Assembly (NCBI GenBank): GCA_950022655.1 | Contig: OX465589.1 | Location: forward strand, 29,613,970-29,677,969 | DNA: 64,000 nucleotides | Origin: Alentia gelatinosa | Taxonomy: Eukaryota > Annelida > Polychaeta > Phyllodocida > Polynoidae | Reading direction: 5' to 3' | Part shown: positions 1-10,248 of the stretch, piece after piece | Position numbering within the stretch: position 1 is the first letter of the stretch | Layout: every line of letters starts with the position of its first letter | The notes under the pieces: model-generated | Databases searched by the model: none | Told to the model about the DNA's origin: nothing | Seen by the model: only the letters and a program-made list of their open reading frames with translations | Position numbers and translations under genes: made by a program

Positions 1-490
1 AAAGCCATTCTAACAGTATCCTGCAGTACAGGTACAGGTACCGCTACAAAAATATTAAGTTCTCTGATGCATTGTAGTTTTGAAATGAATTGTTTACTAA
101 ACTGTACATCTAGATTTTGAGAATAATCAAAATTAATGTTAGCGATACACACACCACATGTGTCATTTCCTAGCAACTTTAACTAAATATCCAAGCACAG
201 TCTACCTGAGTCGAGGGCAGACACTGCAGAATGGATACTCAAAACTCGCTCACATTTTCAGCAAAATTTGAAGCTAAGGTAATATAAATAGTAATAATAC
301 TTCCAAAATATTCTACTTCATGTATATCCATATTTGCATCTATTAAATACTCAAGTTCAGTACTGGAAAAAAATGGGTCGAATTTGTTGTGGGTCAAGTT
401 CCATTAACGGATCGAGTTTGTTGTGGGTCGAGTTTTTTATTGATTGATTTCGTTACGGGTCGAGTTTTTGAGTATTCATGAGTGACTCTA
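1..490 (+). repeat. Partial monomer (end of B' and module F)
   Basis: The window opens inside box B' of an alpha-type monomer (AAAGCCATTCTAACAG). It differs from 13,441-13,930 by a single noticed base (74, G versus A), marking the start of the 13,440-bp long-range duplicate. Confidence 0.95.
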
Positions 491-2014
491 ATTGGTTAAG
501 GGTTAGGGTTAGGGTTAGGGTTAGGGTTAGGGTTAGGATAGGGTAAGTGTTAGGGGTAGGGTTAAGTACAGGGATAGGAATAGGGATAGGGTTAGGGAGA
601 GGGTTAGTGATAGGGATAGGGATAGTGTTAGTGTTAGGATTAGAGTTGGTGTTGAACTTAAAACGCCCTTCTAACAGTATCCTGCAATACAGGGTTAGGG
701 TTAGGGATAGGGTAAGGGTTAGGGTTGGGATAGGGATAGGGTCAGGGTTAGGGTTAGGATAGGGTTAGGGATAGGGCTAGGGATAGGGTTAGGGATAGAG
801 TTAGGGATGGGGATAGGGTTAGGGTTAGGGCTAGGGTTAGGGTTAGAGGGGGTGTCCACCAGATCCCGACTTGAACTGACACGCCCCGATATTGCCCTTC
901 CGATACAAAATCCATATCTTAACAAAATTGTAGAGCTTATCGGGGCAGTTGGTAATTTTCTACGATAACGCTACTGACGCGGCTCAACACGCACCAACGC
1001 GAACTGATGCAAAACCTGTATCGCAGTGTATAGATGACTCTTTTAACGGGAAATCATATGAAATAAACGATAGAAAATTACGAAATTTTCAGAATCTGTA
1101 GAATATATAATGCTAAAGCGGCTCTGCAAAAATTGTGAAATTTAATAGTAGATAAGGTCTCAAAACGATCATTTTATACTTTAACTGAGGTATCATATAA
1201 TATTGTTTTGTATCTACAGATAAAATATCAATCTTAAATATGCATTATTTCTGGAATTATAAAGGAAATATGGTTAATTACACTGGTTGCATCATGAGCT
1301 ATATCAGGGTGTATCGGGCCCAGGGCACCTTTTTCATGCACCCTCCCAATACGTTACGACGTGCACCGACGTGCACCTACACAAACCGATATGCTACAAT
1401 ATGCCTTGCGAAGTGCTACGATATGGTAATTTTGTATCGCCTCGCGTCGGCTCGTGACAGCGTTGGTGGGTGCAGGGTCTTAGGGTTAGAGTAAGGTTAG
1501 GGTTAGGGTTGGGGTTGAACTTAAAAAGCCATTCTAACAGTATCCTGCAGTACAGGTACAGGTACCGCTACAAAAATATTAAGTTCTCTGATGCATTATA
1601 GTTTTGAAATGAATTGTTTACTAAACTGTACATCTAGATTTTGAGAATAATCAAAATTAATGTTAGCGATACACACACCACATGTGTCATTTCCTAGCAA
1701 CTTTAACTAAATATCCAAGCACAGTCTACCTGAGTCGAGGGCAGACACTGCAGAATGGATACTCAAAACTCGCTCACATTTTCAGCAAAATTTGAAGCTA
1801 AGGTAATATAAATAGTAATAATACTTCCAAAATATTCTACTTCATGTATATCCATATTTGCATCTATTAAATACTCAAGTTCAGTACTGGAAAAAAATGG
1901 GTCGAATTTGTTGTGGGTCAAGTTCCATTAACGGATCGAGTTTGTTGTGGGTCGAGTTTTTTATTGATTGATTTCGTTACGGGTCGAGTTTTTGAGTATT
2001 CATGAGTGACTCTA
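491..2014 (+). repeat. Monomer 1, 1524 bp, class a / D alpha
   Basis: Module D is 852-1474. It carries the private alpha variant CTCGTGACAG (A at 1457) shared only with the monomers at 8,725 and 13,931. The left D end has the CpG-poor form ACTTGAACTGACACGCC. Confidence 0.95.
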
Positions 2015-2019
2015 ATTGG

Positions 2020-2174
2020 TTAAGGGTTAGGGTTAGGGTTAGGGTTAGGGTTAGGGTTAGGATAGGGTAAGTGTTAGGGGTAGGGTTAAGTACAGGGATA
2101 GGAATAGGGATAGGGTTAGGGAGAGGGTTAGTGATAGGGATAGGGATAGTGTTAGTGTTAGGATTAGAGTTGGT
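2020..2174 (+). repeat. Module T1 (reference copy): telomeric tract, perfect then degenerate
   Basis: TTAAGGG is followed by five perfect TTAGGG units, then a long degenerate series (GATAGGG, GTTAGTG, GGGATAGG). The perfect run varies from 3 to 6 units between monomers. Five classes are distinguishable after it. Class a has TAAGTGTTAGGGGTAGGG, class b has TAAGGGATAGGTATAGGG, class c has TAAGTGTTAGGGTTAGGG, class d has TAAGGGTTAGGGTTAGGG, and class e has TAAGGGTTAGGGTAAGGG. The G-rich strand is + and has four or more GGG runs spaced by 3 nt, so it is expected to be able to form G-quadruplexes. Confidence 0.95.
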
Positions 2175-2217
2175 GTTGAACTTAAAACGCCCTTCTAACA
2201 GTATCCTGCAATACAGG
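2175..2217 (+). repeat. Box B (reference copy), 43-bp non-telomeric box
   Basis: It begins GTTGAACTTAAAACGCCC and ends CCTGCAATACAGG. It sits between two degenerate telomeric tracts. A second copy, B', occurs about 865 bp downstream in every full monomer with few differences (CCCTTC versus CCATTC). It contains one TTAA, the tetranucleotide used by the insertion at 43,496. The function is unknown. The duplicated pair brackets T2-D-E, which suggests that T2-D-E arose or was inserted between duplicated flanks. Confidence 0.9.
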
Positions 2218-2375
2218 GTTAGGGTTAGGGATAGGGTAAGGGTTAGGGTTGGGATAGGGATAGGGTCAGGGTTAGGGTTAGGATAGGGTTAGGGATAGGG
2301 CTAGGGATAGGGTTAGGGATAGAGTTAGGGATGGGGATAGGGTTAGGGTTAGGGCTAGGGTTAGGGTTAGAGGGG
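2218..2375 (+). repeat. Module T2 (reference copy): second degenerate telomeric tract
   Basis: Degenerate GGGTTA/GGGATA repeats with GGGCTAGGG, GGGTCAGGG and GATGGGGATAGGG variants, and no long perfect TTAGGG run. It ends in TTAGGGTTAGAGGGGG directly against module D. The tract is almost invariant across the window despite being a simple repeat, which shows that the monomers spread as whole units rather than through independent telomere slippage. Confidence 0.9.
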
Positions 2376-3000
2376 GTGTCAACCAAGCTCCCGACGCGAA
2401 CTGACGCGCCCTGATATTGCCCTTCCGATACAAAATCCATATCGTAACAAAATCGTAGAGCTTATCGGGGCAGTTGGTAAGTTTTCTACGATAACGCTAC
2501 TGATGCGGCTCAACGCGCACCGACGTGAACTGATGCAAAACCTGTATCGCAGTGTATAGATGACTCTTTTAACGGGAAATCATATGAAATAATCGATAAA
2601 AATTTATGAAATTTTCAGAATCTGTAGAATCTATAATGCCAAAGCGGCTCTGCAAAAATTGTGAAATTTGATAGTAGATAAGGTCTCAAAACGATCATTT
2701 TATACTTTAACCGAGGTATCATATAATATTGTTTTGTATCTACAGATAAAATATCAATCTTAAATATGCATTATTTATGGAATTATAAAGGAAATATGGG
2801 TTATTACACTGGTTGCATCATGAGCTATATCGGGGTGTATCGGGAACATGGCACCTTTTTCATGCACCCTCCCAATACGTTACGATGCGCACCGACGCGC
2901 ACCGACGCGAACCGATAGGCTACGATATGCCTTCAGACGTGCTACGATATGGTAATTTTGTATCGGCTCACGTCGGCTCGTGTCGGCGTTGGTGGGTGCA
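2376..3000. mobile_element. Module D (reference copy): about 625-bp MITE-like unit with long imperfect TIRs
   Basis: The left end (from 2380: AACCAAGCTCCCGACGCG, then CCGATACAAAATCCATATCG at 2425) pairs in inverted orientation with the right end (2941-2997: CGATATGGTAATTTTGTATC, then GTGTCGGCGTTGGTGG). The shared blocks in order are CCACCAA, CCGAC, CGA, GAC, CCGATA, CCGATACAAAAT, CCATATCGTA and ATCGTA..TATCGG, spanning about 90-100 bp per arm. The interior is AT-rich and non-coding. The direct repeat TTAGGGTTAGAG lies on both sides (2361-2372 and 3006-3017), a possible target-site duplication, though the telomeric background weakens this. Four subtypes (alpha, beta, gamma, delta) occur. A non-autonomous DNA transposon fossil is the best reading. 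No transposase is present and the superfamily is unassigned. Confidence 0.65.
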
Positions 3001-3039
3001 GGGTCTTAGGGTTAGAGTTAGGTTAGGGTTAGGGTTGGG
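3001..3039 (+). repeat. Module E (reference copy): short degenerate telomeric tract
   Basis: GGGTCTTAGGGTTAGAG is followed by TTAGGTTAGGGTTAGGGTTGGG. In alpha-type monomers TTAGAGTTAGG is TTAGAGTAAGG, and in delta-type monomers there is an extra T (TTAGGTTTAGGG). It separates the right end of D from box B'. Confidence 0.85.
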
Positions 3040-3082
3040 GTTGAACTTAAAACGCCATTCTAACAGTATCCTGCAATACAGG
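3040..3082 (+). repeat. Box B' (reference copy), second 43-bp box
   Basis: Same length and nearly the same sequence as box B at 2175-2217. Subtype variants are GAACTTAAAAAGCC with alpha-type D modules, and GTACTTAAAACGCC with CTAATAG and CCTACAGTACAGG after beta-type D modules and two gamma copies. Unlike box B it is followed by AT-rich module F, not by telomeric repeat. Confidence 0.9.
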
Positions 3083-3541
3083 TACAGGTACCGGTACAAA
3101 AATATTAAGTTCTCTGATGCAGTGTAGTTTTGAAATGCATTGTTTACTAAGCTGTACATCTAGATTTTGAGAATAATCAAAATTAATGTTAGCGGTACAC
3201 ACACCACATGTGTCATTTCCTAGCAACTTTAACTAAATATCCAAGCACAGTCTACCTGAGTCGAGGGCAGACACTGCAGAATGGACACTCAAAACTCGCT
3301 CACATTTTCAGCAAAATTTGAAGCTAAGGTAATATAAATAGTAATAACACTTCCAAAATATTCTACTTCATGTATATCCATATTTGCATCTATTAAATAC
3401 TCAAGTTCAGTACTGGAAAAAAAAGGGGTCGAATTCGTTGTGGGTCGAGTTCCATTAACGGGTCGAGTTTGTTGTGGGTCCAGTTTTTTATTGATCGATT
3501 TCGTTGCGGGTCGAGTTTTCGAGTATTCATGAGTGACTCTA
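3083..3541 (+). repeat. Module F (reference copy): AT-rich spacer ending in a GGGTCGAG cluster
   Basis: It opens with TACAGGTACCGGTACAAAAA, which contains the palindrome GTACCGGTAC, then runs through AT-rich sequence with CACATGTG and a TATAAATA at 3333-3340. It ends at 3425-3515 with five spaced copies of a GGGTCGA(G/A)TT word, immediately before the next perfect TTAGGG run. No conserved reading frame crosses it. It is the least telomere-like part of the monomer and the part present in every copy, including deletion derivatives. Confidence 0.85.
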
Positions 3542-5042
3542 ATTGGTTAAGGGTTAGGGTTAGGGTTAGGGTTAGGGTTAGGGTTAGGATAGGGTAAGGG
3601 ATAGGTATAGGGATAGGGTTAGGGAGAGGGTTAGTGATAGGGATAGGGATAGTGTTAGTGTTAGGGTTAGGGTTGGTGTTGAATTTAAAACGCCCTTCTA
3701 ACAGAATCCTGCAATACAGGGTTAGGGTTAGGGATAGGGTAAGGGTTAGGTTTGGGATAGGGATAGGGTCAGGGTTAGGGTTAGGATAGGGTTAGGGATA
3801 GGGCTAGGGATAGGGTTAGGGATAGAGTTAGGGATGGGGATAGGGTTAGGGTTAGGGCTAGGGTTAGGGTTAGAGGGGGTGTCCACCAAGCTCCCGACGC
3901 GAACTGACGCGCCCCGATATTGCCCTTCCGATACAAAATCCATATCGTAACAAAATCTTACAGCTTATCGGGGCAGTTGGTAATTTTCTATGATAACGCT
4001 ACTGACGCGGCTCAACACGCACCAACGCGAACTGATGCAAAACCTGTATCGCAGTGCATGGATGACTCTTTTAACAGGAAATCATATGAAATAATCGATA
4101 GAAAATTATGAAATTTTCAGAATCTGTAGAATCTATAATGCCAAAGCGGCTCTGCAAAAATTGTGAAATTTGATAGTAGATAAGGTCTCAAAACGATCAT
4201 TTTATACTTTAACTGAGGTATCATATAATATTGTTTTGTATCTACAGATAAAATATCAATCTTAAATATGCATTATTTCTGGAATTATAAAGGAAATATG
4301 GTTAATTACACTGGTTGCATCATGAGCTATATCAGGGTGTATCGGGCCCAGGGCACCTTTTTCATGCACCCTCCCAATACGTTACGACGTGCACCGACGT
4401 GCACCTACACAAACCGATATGCTACAATATGCCTTGCGAAGTGCTACGATATGGTAATTTTGTATCGCCTCGCGTCGGCTCGTGTCAGCGTTGGTGGGTG
4501 CAGGGTCTTAGGGTTAGAGTAAGGTTAGGGTTAGGGTTGGGGTTGAACTTAAAAAGCCATTCTAACAGTATCCTGCAGTACAGGTACAGGTACCGCTACA
4601 AAAATATTAAGTTCTCTGATGCATTATAGTTTTGAAATGAATTGTTTACTAAACTGTACATCTAGATTTTGAGAATAATCAAAATTAATGTTAGCGATAC
4701 ACACACCACATGTGTCATTTCCTAGCAACTTTAACTAAATATCCAAGCACAGTCTACCTGAGTCGAGGGCAGACACTGCAGAATGGATACTCAAAACTCG
4801 CTCACATTTTCAGCAAAATTTGAAGCTAAGGTAATATAAATAGTAATAATACTTCCAAAATATTCTACTTCATGTATATCCATATTTGCATCTATTAAAT
4901 ACTCAAGTTCAGTACTGGAAAAAAATGGGTCGAATTTGTTGTGGGTCAAGTTCCATTAACGGATCGAGTTTGTTGTGGGTCGAGTTTTTTATTGATTGAT
5001 TTCGTTACGGGTCGAGTTTTTGAGTATTCATGAGTGACTCTA
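3542..5042 (+). repeat. Monomer 3, 1501 bp, class b / D alpha
   Basis: Module D is 3879-4502. The shorter T1 of class b explains the length. The variant AATCTTACAGC at about 3954 is shared only with the monomer at 16,982. GCCCCGATA (3911-3919) and TATCGGGGC (3966-3974) form a perfect 9-bp inverted pair inside the left D arm. Confidence 0.95.
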
Positions 5043-6568
5043 ATTGGTTAAGGGTTAGGGTTAGGGTTAGGGTTAGGGTTAGGGTTAGGATAGGGTAAGT
5101 GTTAGGGGTAGGGTTAAGTACAGGGATAGGAATAGGGATAGGGTTAGGGAGAGGGTTAGTGATAGGGATAGGGATAGTGTTAGTGTTAGGATTAGAGTTG
5201 GTGTTGAACTTAAAACGCCCTTCTAACAGTATCCTGCAATACAGGGTTAGGGTTAGGGATAGGGTAAGGGTTAGGGTTGGGATAGGGATAGGGTCAGGGT
5301 TAGGGTTAGGATAGGGTTAGGGATAGGGCTAGGGATAGGGTTAGGGATAGAGTTAGGGATGGGGATAGGGTTAGGGTTAGGGCTAGGGTTAGGGTTAGAG
5401 GGGGTGTCAACCAAGCTCCCGACGCGAACTGACGCGCCCTGATATTGCCCTTCCGATACAAAATCCATATCGTAACAAAATCGTAGAGCTTATCGGGGCA
5501 GTTGGTAAGTTTTCTACGATAACGCTACTGATGCGGCTCAACGCGCACCGACGTGAACTGATGCAAAACCTGTATCGCAGTGTATAGATGACTCTTTTAA
5601 CGGGAAATCATATGAAATAATCGATAAAAATTTATGAAATTTTCAGAATCTGTAGAATCTATAATGCCAAAGCGGCTCTGCAAAAATTGTGAAATTTGAT
5701 AGTAGATAAGGTCTCAAAACGATCATTTTATACTTTAACCGAGGTATCATATAATATTGTTTTGTATCTACAGATAAAATATCAATCTTAAATATGCATT
5801 ATTTATGGAATTATAAAGGAAATATGGGTTATTACACTGGTTGCATCATGAGCTATATCGGGGTGTATCGGGAACATGGCACCTTTTTCATGCACCCTCC
5901 CAATACGTTACGATGCGCACCGACGCGCACCGACGCGAACCGATAGGCTACGATATGCCTTCAGACGTGCTACGATATGGTAATTTTGTATCGGCTCACG
6001 TCGGCTCGTGTCGGCGTTGGTGGGTGCAGGGTCTTAGGGTTAGAGTTAGGTTAGGGTTAGGGTTGGGGTTGTACTTAAAACGCCATTCTAATAGTATCCT
6101 ACAGTACAGGTACAGGTACCGGTACAAAAATATTAAGTTCTCTGATGCATTGTAGTTTTGAAATGAATTGTTTACTAAACTGTACATCTAGATTTTGAGA
6201 ATAATCAAAATTAATGTTAGCGATACACACACCACATGTGTCATTTCCTAGCAACTTTAACTAAATATCCAAGCACAGTCTACCTGAGTCGAGGGCAGAC
6301 ACTGCAGAATGGATACTCAAAACTCGCTCACATTTTCAGCAAAATTTGAAGCTAAGGTAATATAAATAGTAATAATACTTCCAAAATATTCTACTTCATG
6401 TATATCCATATTTGCATCTATTAAATACTCAAGTTCAGTACTGGAAAAAAATGGGTCGAATTTGTTGTGGGTCAAGTTCCATTAACGGGTCGAGTTTGTT
6501 GTGGGTCGAGTTTTTTATTGATTGATTTCGTTACGGGTCGAGTTTTTGAGTATTCATGAGTGACTCTA
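5043..6568 (+). repeat. Monomer 4, 1526 bp, class a / D gamma
   Basis: Module D is 5404-6028. Here gamma D is joined to the GTACTTAAAACGCC form of box B', normally seen after beta D. This hybrid marks a recombination point between subtypes. The same hybrid recurs at 10,249. Confidence 0.95.
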
Positions 6569-7208
6569 ATTGGTTAAGGGTTAGGGTTAGGGTTAGGGTT
6601 AGGGTTAGGGTTAGGATAGGGTAAGTGTTAGGGTTAGGGTTAAGTACAGGGATAGGTATAGGGATAGGGTTAGGGAGAGGGTTAGTGATAGGGATAGGGA
6701 TAGTGTTAGTGTTAGGGTTAGGGTTGGTGTTGAATTTAAAACGCCCTTCTAACAGAATCCTGCAATACAGGGTTAGGGTTAGGGATAGGGTAAGGGTTAG
6801 GTTTGAATTGTTTACTAAACTGTACATCTAGATTTTGAGAATAATCAAAATTAATGTTAGCGATACACACACCACATGTGTCATTTCCTAGCAACTTTAA
6901 CTAAATATCCAAGCACAGTCTACCTGAGTCGAGAGCAGACACTGCAGGATGGACACTCAAAACTCGCTCACATTTTCAGCAAAATTTGAAGCTAAGGTAA
7001 TATAAATAGTAATAATACTTCCAAAATATTCTACTTCATGTATATCCATATTTGCATCTATTAAATACTCAAGTTCAGTACTGGAAAAAAATGGGTCAAA
7101 TTCGTTGTGGGTCGAGTTCCATTTACGGGTCGAGTTTGTTGTGGGTCAAGTTTTTTATTGATCGATTTCGTTGCGGGTCGAGTTTTCGAGTATTCATGAG
7201 TGACTCTA
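6569..7208 (+). repeat. Monomer 5, 640-bp deletion derivative (class c)
   Basis: T1 and box B are present. T2 then stops at GGTTAGGTTTG and continues directly as AATTGTTTACTAAAC of module F; the joint GTTTGAATTG is at 6801-6810. Most of T2, all of D, E and B', and the start of F are missing, about 0.89 kb. The same junction occurs in all seven class c copies. Confidence 0.95.
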
Positions 7209-8724
7209 ATTGGTTAAGGGTTAGGGTTAGGGTTAGGGTTAGGGTTAGGATAGGGTAAGGGTTAGGGTTAGGGTTAAGTACAGGGATAGGAATAGGGATA
7301 GGGTTAGGGAGAGGGTTAGTGATAGGGATAGGGATAGTGTTAGTGTTAGGGTTAGGGTTGGTGTTGAACTTAAAACGCCCTTCTAACAGTATCCTGCAAT
7401 ACAGGGTTAGGGTTAGGGATAGGGTAGGGTTAGGGTTGGGATAGGGATAGGGTCAGGGTTAGGGTTAGGATAGGGTTAGAGATAGGGCTAGGGATAGGGT
7501 TAGGGATAGAGTTAGGGATGGGGATAGGGTTCGGGTTAGGGTTAGGGTTAGGGTTAGAGGGGGTGTCCACCAGATCCCGACTTGAACTGACACGCCCCGA
7601 TATTGCCCTTCCGATACAAAATCCATATCTTAACAAAATTGTAGAGCTTATCGGGGCAGTTGGTAATTTTCTACGATAACGCTACTGACGCGGCTCAACA
7701 CGCACCAACGCGAACTGATGCAAAACCTGTATCGCAGTGTATAGATGACTCTTTTAACGGGAAATCATATGAAATAAACGATAGAAAATTACGAAATTTT
7801 CAGAATCTGTAGAATATATATGCTAAAGCGGCTCTGCAAAAATTGTGAAATTTAATAGTAGATAAGGTCTCAAAACGATCATTTTATACTTTAACTGAGG
7901 TATCATATAATATTGTTTTGTATCTACAGATAAAATATCAATCTTAAATATGCATTATTTCTGGAATTATAAAGGAAATATGGTTAATTACACTGGTTGC
8001 ATCATGAGCTATATCAGGGTGTATCGGGCCCAGGGCACCTTTTTCATGCACCCTCCCAATACGTTACGACGTGCACCGACGTGCACCTACACAAACCGAT
8101 ATGCTACAATATGCCTTGCGAAGTGCTACGATATGGTAATTTTGTATCGCCTCGCGTCGGCTCGTGTCAGCGTTGGTGGGTGCAGGGTCTTAGGGTTAGA
8201 GTAAGGTTAGGGTTAGGGTTGGGGTTGAACTTAAAAAGCCATTCTAACAGTATCCTGCAGTACAGGTACAGGTACCGCTACAAAAATATTAAGTTCTCTG
8301 ATGCATTATAGTTTTGAAATGAATTGTTTACTAAACTGTACATCTAGATTTTGAGAATAATCAAAATTAATGTTAGCGATACACACACCACATGTGTCAT
8401 TTCCTAGCAACTTTAACTAAATATCCAAGCACAGTCTACCTGAGTCGAGGGCAGACACTGCAGAATGGATACTCAAAACTCGCTCACATTTTCAGCAAAA
8501 TTTGAAGCTAAGGTAATATAAATAGTAATAATACTTCCAAAATATTCTACTTCATGTATATCCATATTTGCATCTATTAAATACTCAAGTTCAGTACTGG
8601 AAAAAAATGGGTCGAATTTGTTGTGGGTCAAGTTCCATTAACGGATCGAGTTTGTTGTGGGTCGAGTTTTTTATTGATTGATTTCGTTACGGGTCGAGTT
8701 TTTGAGTATTCATGAGTGACTCTA
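7209..8724 (+). repeat. Monomer 6, 1516 bp, class d / D alpha
   Basis: Module D is 7563-8184. The one-base-short variant AGAATATATATGCT (about 7811) is shared with the monomer at 12,415, supporting their origin as copies of one higher-order unit. T2 carries GGGTTCGGG and GGTTAGAGATAGGG. Confidence 0.95.
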
Positions 8725-10248
8725 ATTGGTTAAGGGTTAGGGTTAGGGTTAGGGTTAGGGTTAGGGTTAGGATAGGGTAAGTGTTAGGGGTAGGGTTAAG
8801 TACAGGGATAGGAATAGGGATAGGGTTAGGGAGAGGGTTAGTGATAGGGATAGGGATAGTGTTAGTGTTAGGATTAGAGTTGGTGTTGAACTTAAAACGC
8901 CCTTCTAACAGTATCCTGCAATACAGGGTTAGGGTTAGGGATAGGGTAAGGGTTAGGGTTGGGATAGGGATAGGGTCAGGGTTAGGGTTAGGATAGGGTT
9001 AGGGATAGGGCTAGGGATAGGGTTAGGGATAGAGTTAGGGATGGGGATAGGGTTAGGGTTAGGGCTAGGGTTAGGGTTAGAGGGGGTGTCCACCAGATCC
9101 CGACTTGAACTGACACGCCCCGATATTGCCCTTCCGATACAAAATCCATATCTTAACAAAATTGTAGAGCTTATCGGGGCAGTTGGTAATTTTCTACGAT
9201 AACGCTACTGACGCGGCTCAACACGCACCAACGCGAACTGATGCAAAACCTGTATCGCAGTGTATAGATGACTCTTTTAACGGGAAATCATATGAAATAA
9301 ACGATAGAAAATTACGAAATTTTCAGAATCTGTAGAATATATAATGCTAAAGCGGCTCTGCAAAAATTGTGAAATTTAATAGTAGATAAGGTCTCAAAAC
9401 GATCATTTTATACTTTAACTGAGGTATCATATAATATTGTTTTGTATCTACAGATAAAATATCAATCTTAAATATGCATTATTTCTGGAATTATAAAGGA
9501 AATATGGTTAATTACACTGGTTGCATCATGAGGTATATCAGGGTGTATCGGGCCCAGGGCACCTTTTTCATGCACCCTCCCAATACGTTACGACGTGCAC
9601 CGACGTGCACCTACACAAACCGATATGCTACAATATGCCTTGCGAAGTGCTACGATATGGTAATTTTGTATCGCCTCGCGTCGGCTCGTGACAGCGTTGG
9701 TGGGTGCAGGGTCTTAGGGTTAGAGTAAGGTTAGGGTTAGGGTTGGGGTTGAACTTAAAAAGCCATTCTAACAGTATCCTGCAGTACAGGTACAGGTACC
9801 GCTACAAAAATATTAAGTTCTCTGATGCATTATAGTTTTGAAATGAATTGTTTACTAAACTGTACATCTAGATTTTGAGAATAATCAAAATTAATGTTAG
9901 CGATACACACACCACATGTGTCATTTCCTAGCAACTTTAACTAAATATCCAAGCACAGTCTACCTGAGTCGAGGGCAGACACTGCAGAATGGATACTCAA
10001 AACTCGCTCACATTTTCAGCAAAATTTGAAGCTAAGGTAATATAAATAGTAATAATACTTCCAAAATATTCTACTTCATGTATATCCATATTTGCATCTA
10101 TTAAATACTCAAGTTCAGTACTGGAAAAAAATGGGTCGAATTTGTTGTGGGTCAAGTTCCATTAACGGATCGAGTTTGTTGTGGGTCGAGTTTTTTATTG
10201 ATTGATTTCGTTACGGGTCGAGTTTTTGAGTATTCATGAGTGACTCTA
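8725..10248 (+). repeat. Monomer 7, 1524 bp, class a / D alpha
   Basis: Module D is 9086-9708. It has GTGACAG like monomers 1 and 11, and a private ATGAGGTAT (G at 9533) not seen elsewhere, so the base changed after duplication. Confidence 0.95.

Larger units (their letters stand above)
2015..3541 (+). repeat. Monomer 2, 1527 bp, class a / D gamma (reference copy)
   Basis: Module D is 2376-3000. The gamma subtype is marked by CGGGAACATGG and GGGTTATTACAC. Its F segment has the linked variants TGCAGTGTAG, ATGCATTGTTTAC and AGCGGTACAC. Confidence 0.95.
1..4280 (+). repeat. Long-range duplicate, copy 1 (partner 13,441-17,730)
   Basis: Anchors 491, 2,015 and 3,542 match 13,931, 15,455 and 16,982 at 13,440 bp. 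After one extra TTAGGG in the partner the offset becomes 13,446, and the match continues to inside module D. The variant AATCTTACAGC is exclusive to these two copies. Confidence 0.9.

Noticed and set aside
480..545. Terminal telomere
   Set aside because: The perfect TTAGGG run is at most six units and recurs in each monomer with non-telomeric sequence following, so it is internal.
547..762. Open frames of 60-110 aa recurring throughout, with GLGLG, RVRVR, NPNPNP or LTLTL tracts
   Set aside because: They are translations of degenerate TTAGGG on either strand, recur once per monomer, change frame at subtype indels and overlap on opposite strands. No domain or codon-level constraint is visible.
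2911..2980. Module D right-end CpG-rich repeats as a CpG island promoter
   Set aside because: Too short (about 100 bp), part of the inverted-repeat arm, and the CpGs are decayed in the alpha subtype.
3425..3515. RNA polymerase III B-box or tRNA-like gene at GGGTCGAATTCG
   Set aside because: It resembles GGTTCGANTCC only loosely. No A-box at the right spacing, no cloverleaf and no oligo-T terminator arrangement was found.
4315..4629. 104-106 aa frames through the right half of module D, box B' and the start of F (also 27,447-27,767, 41,725-42,057)
   Set aside because: They cross the TIR arm, telomeric tract E and box B'. Alternative overlapping frames exist in the same DNA, and the frame is broken or altered in other subtypes.
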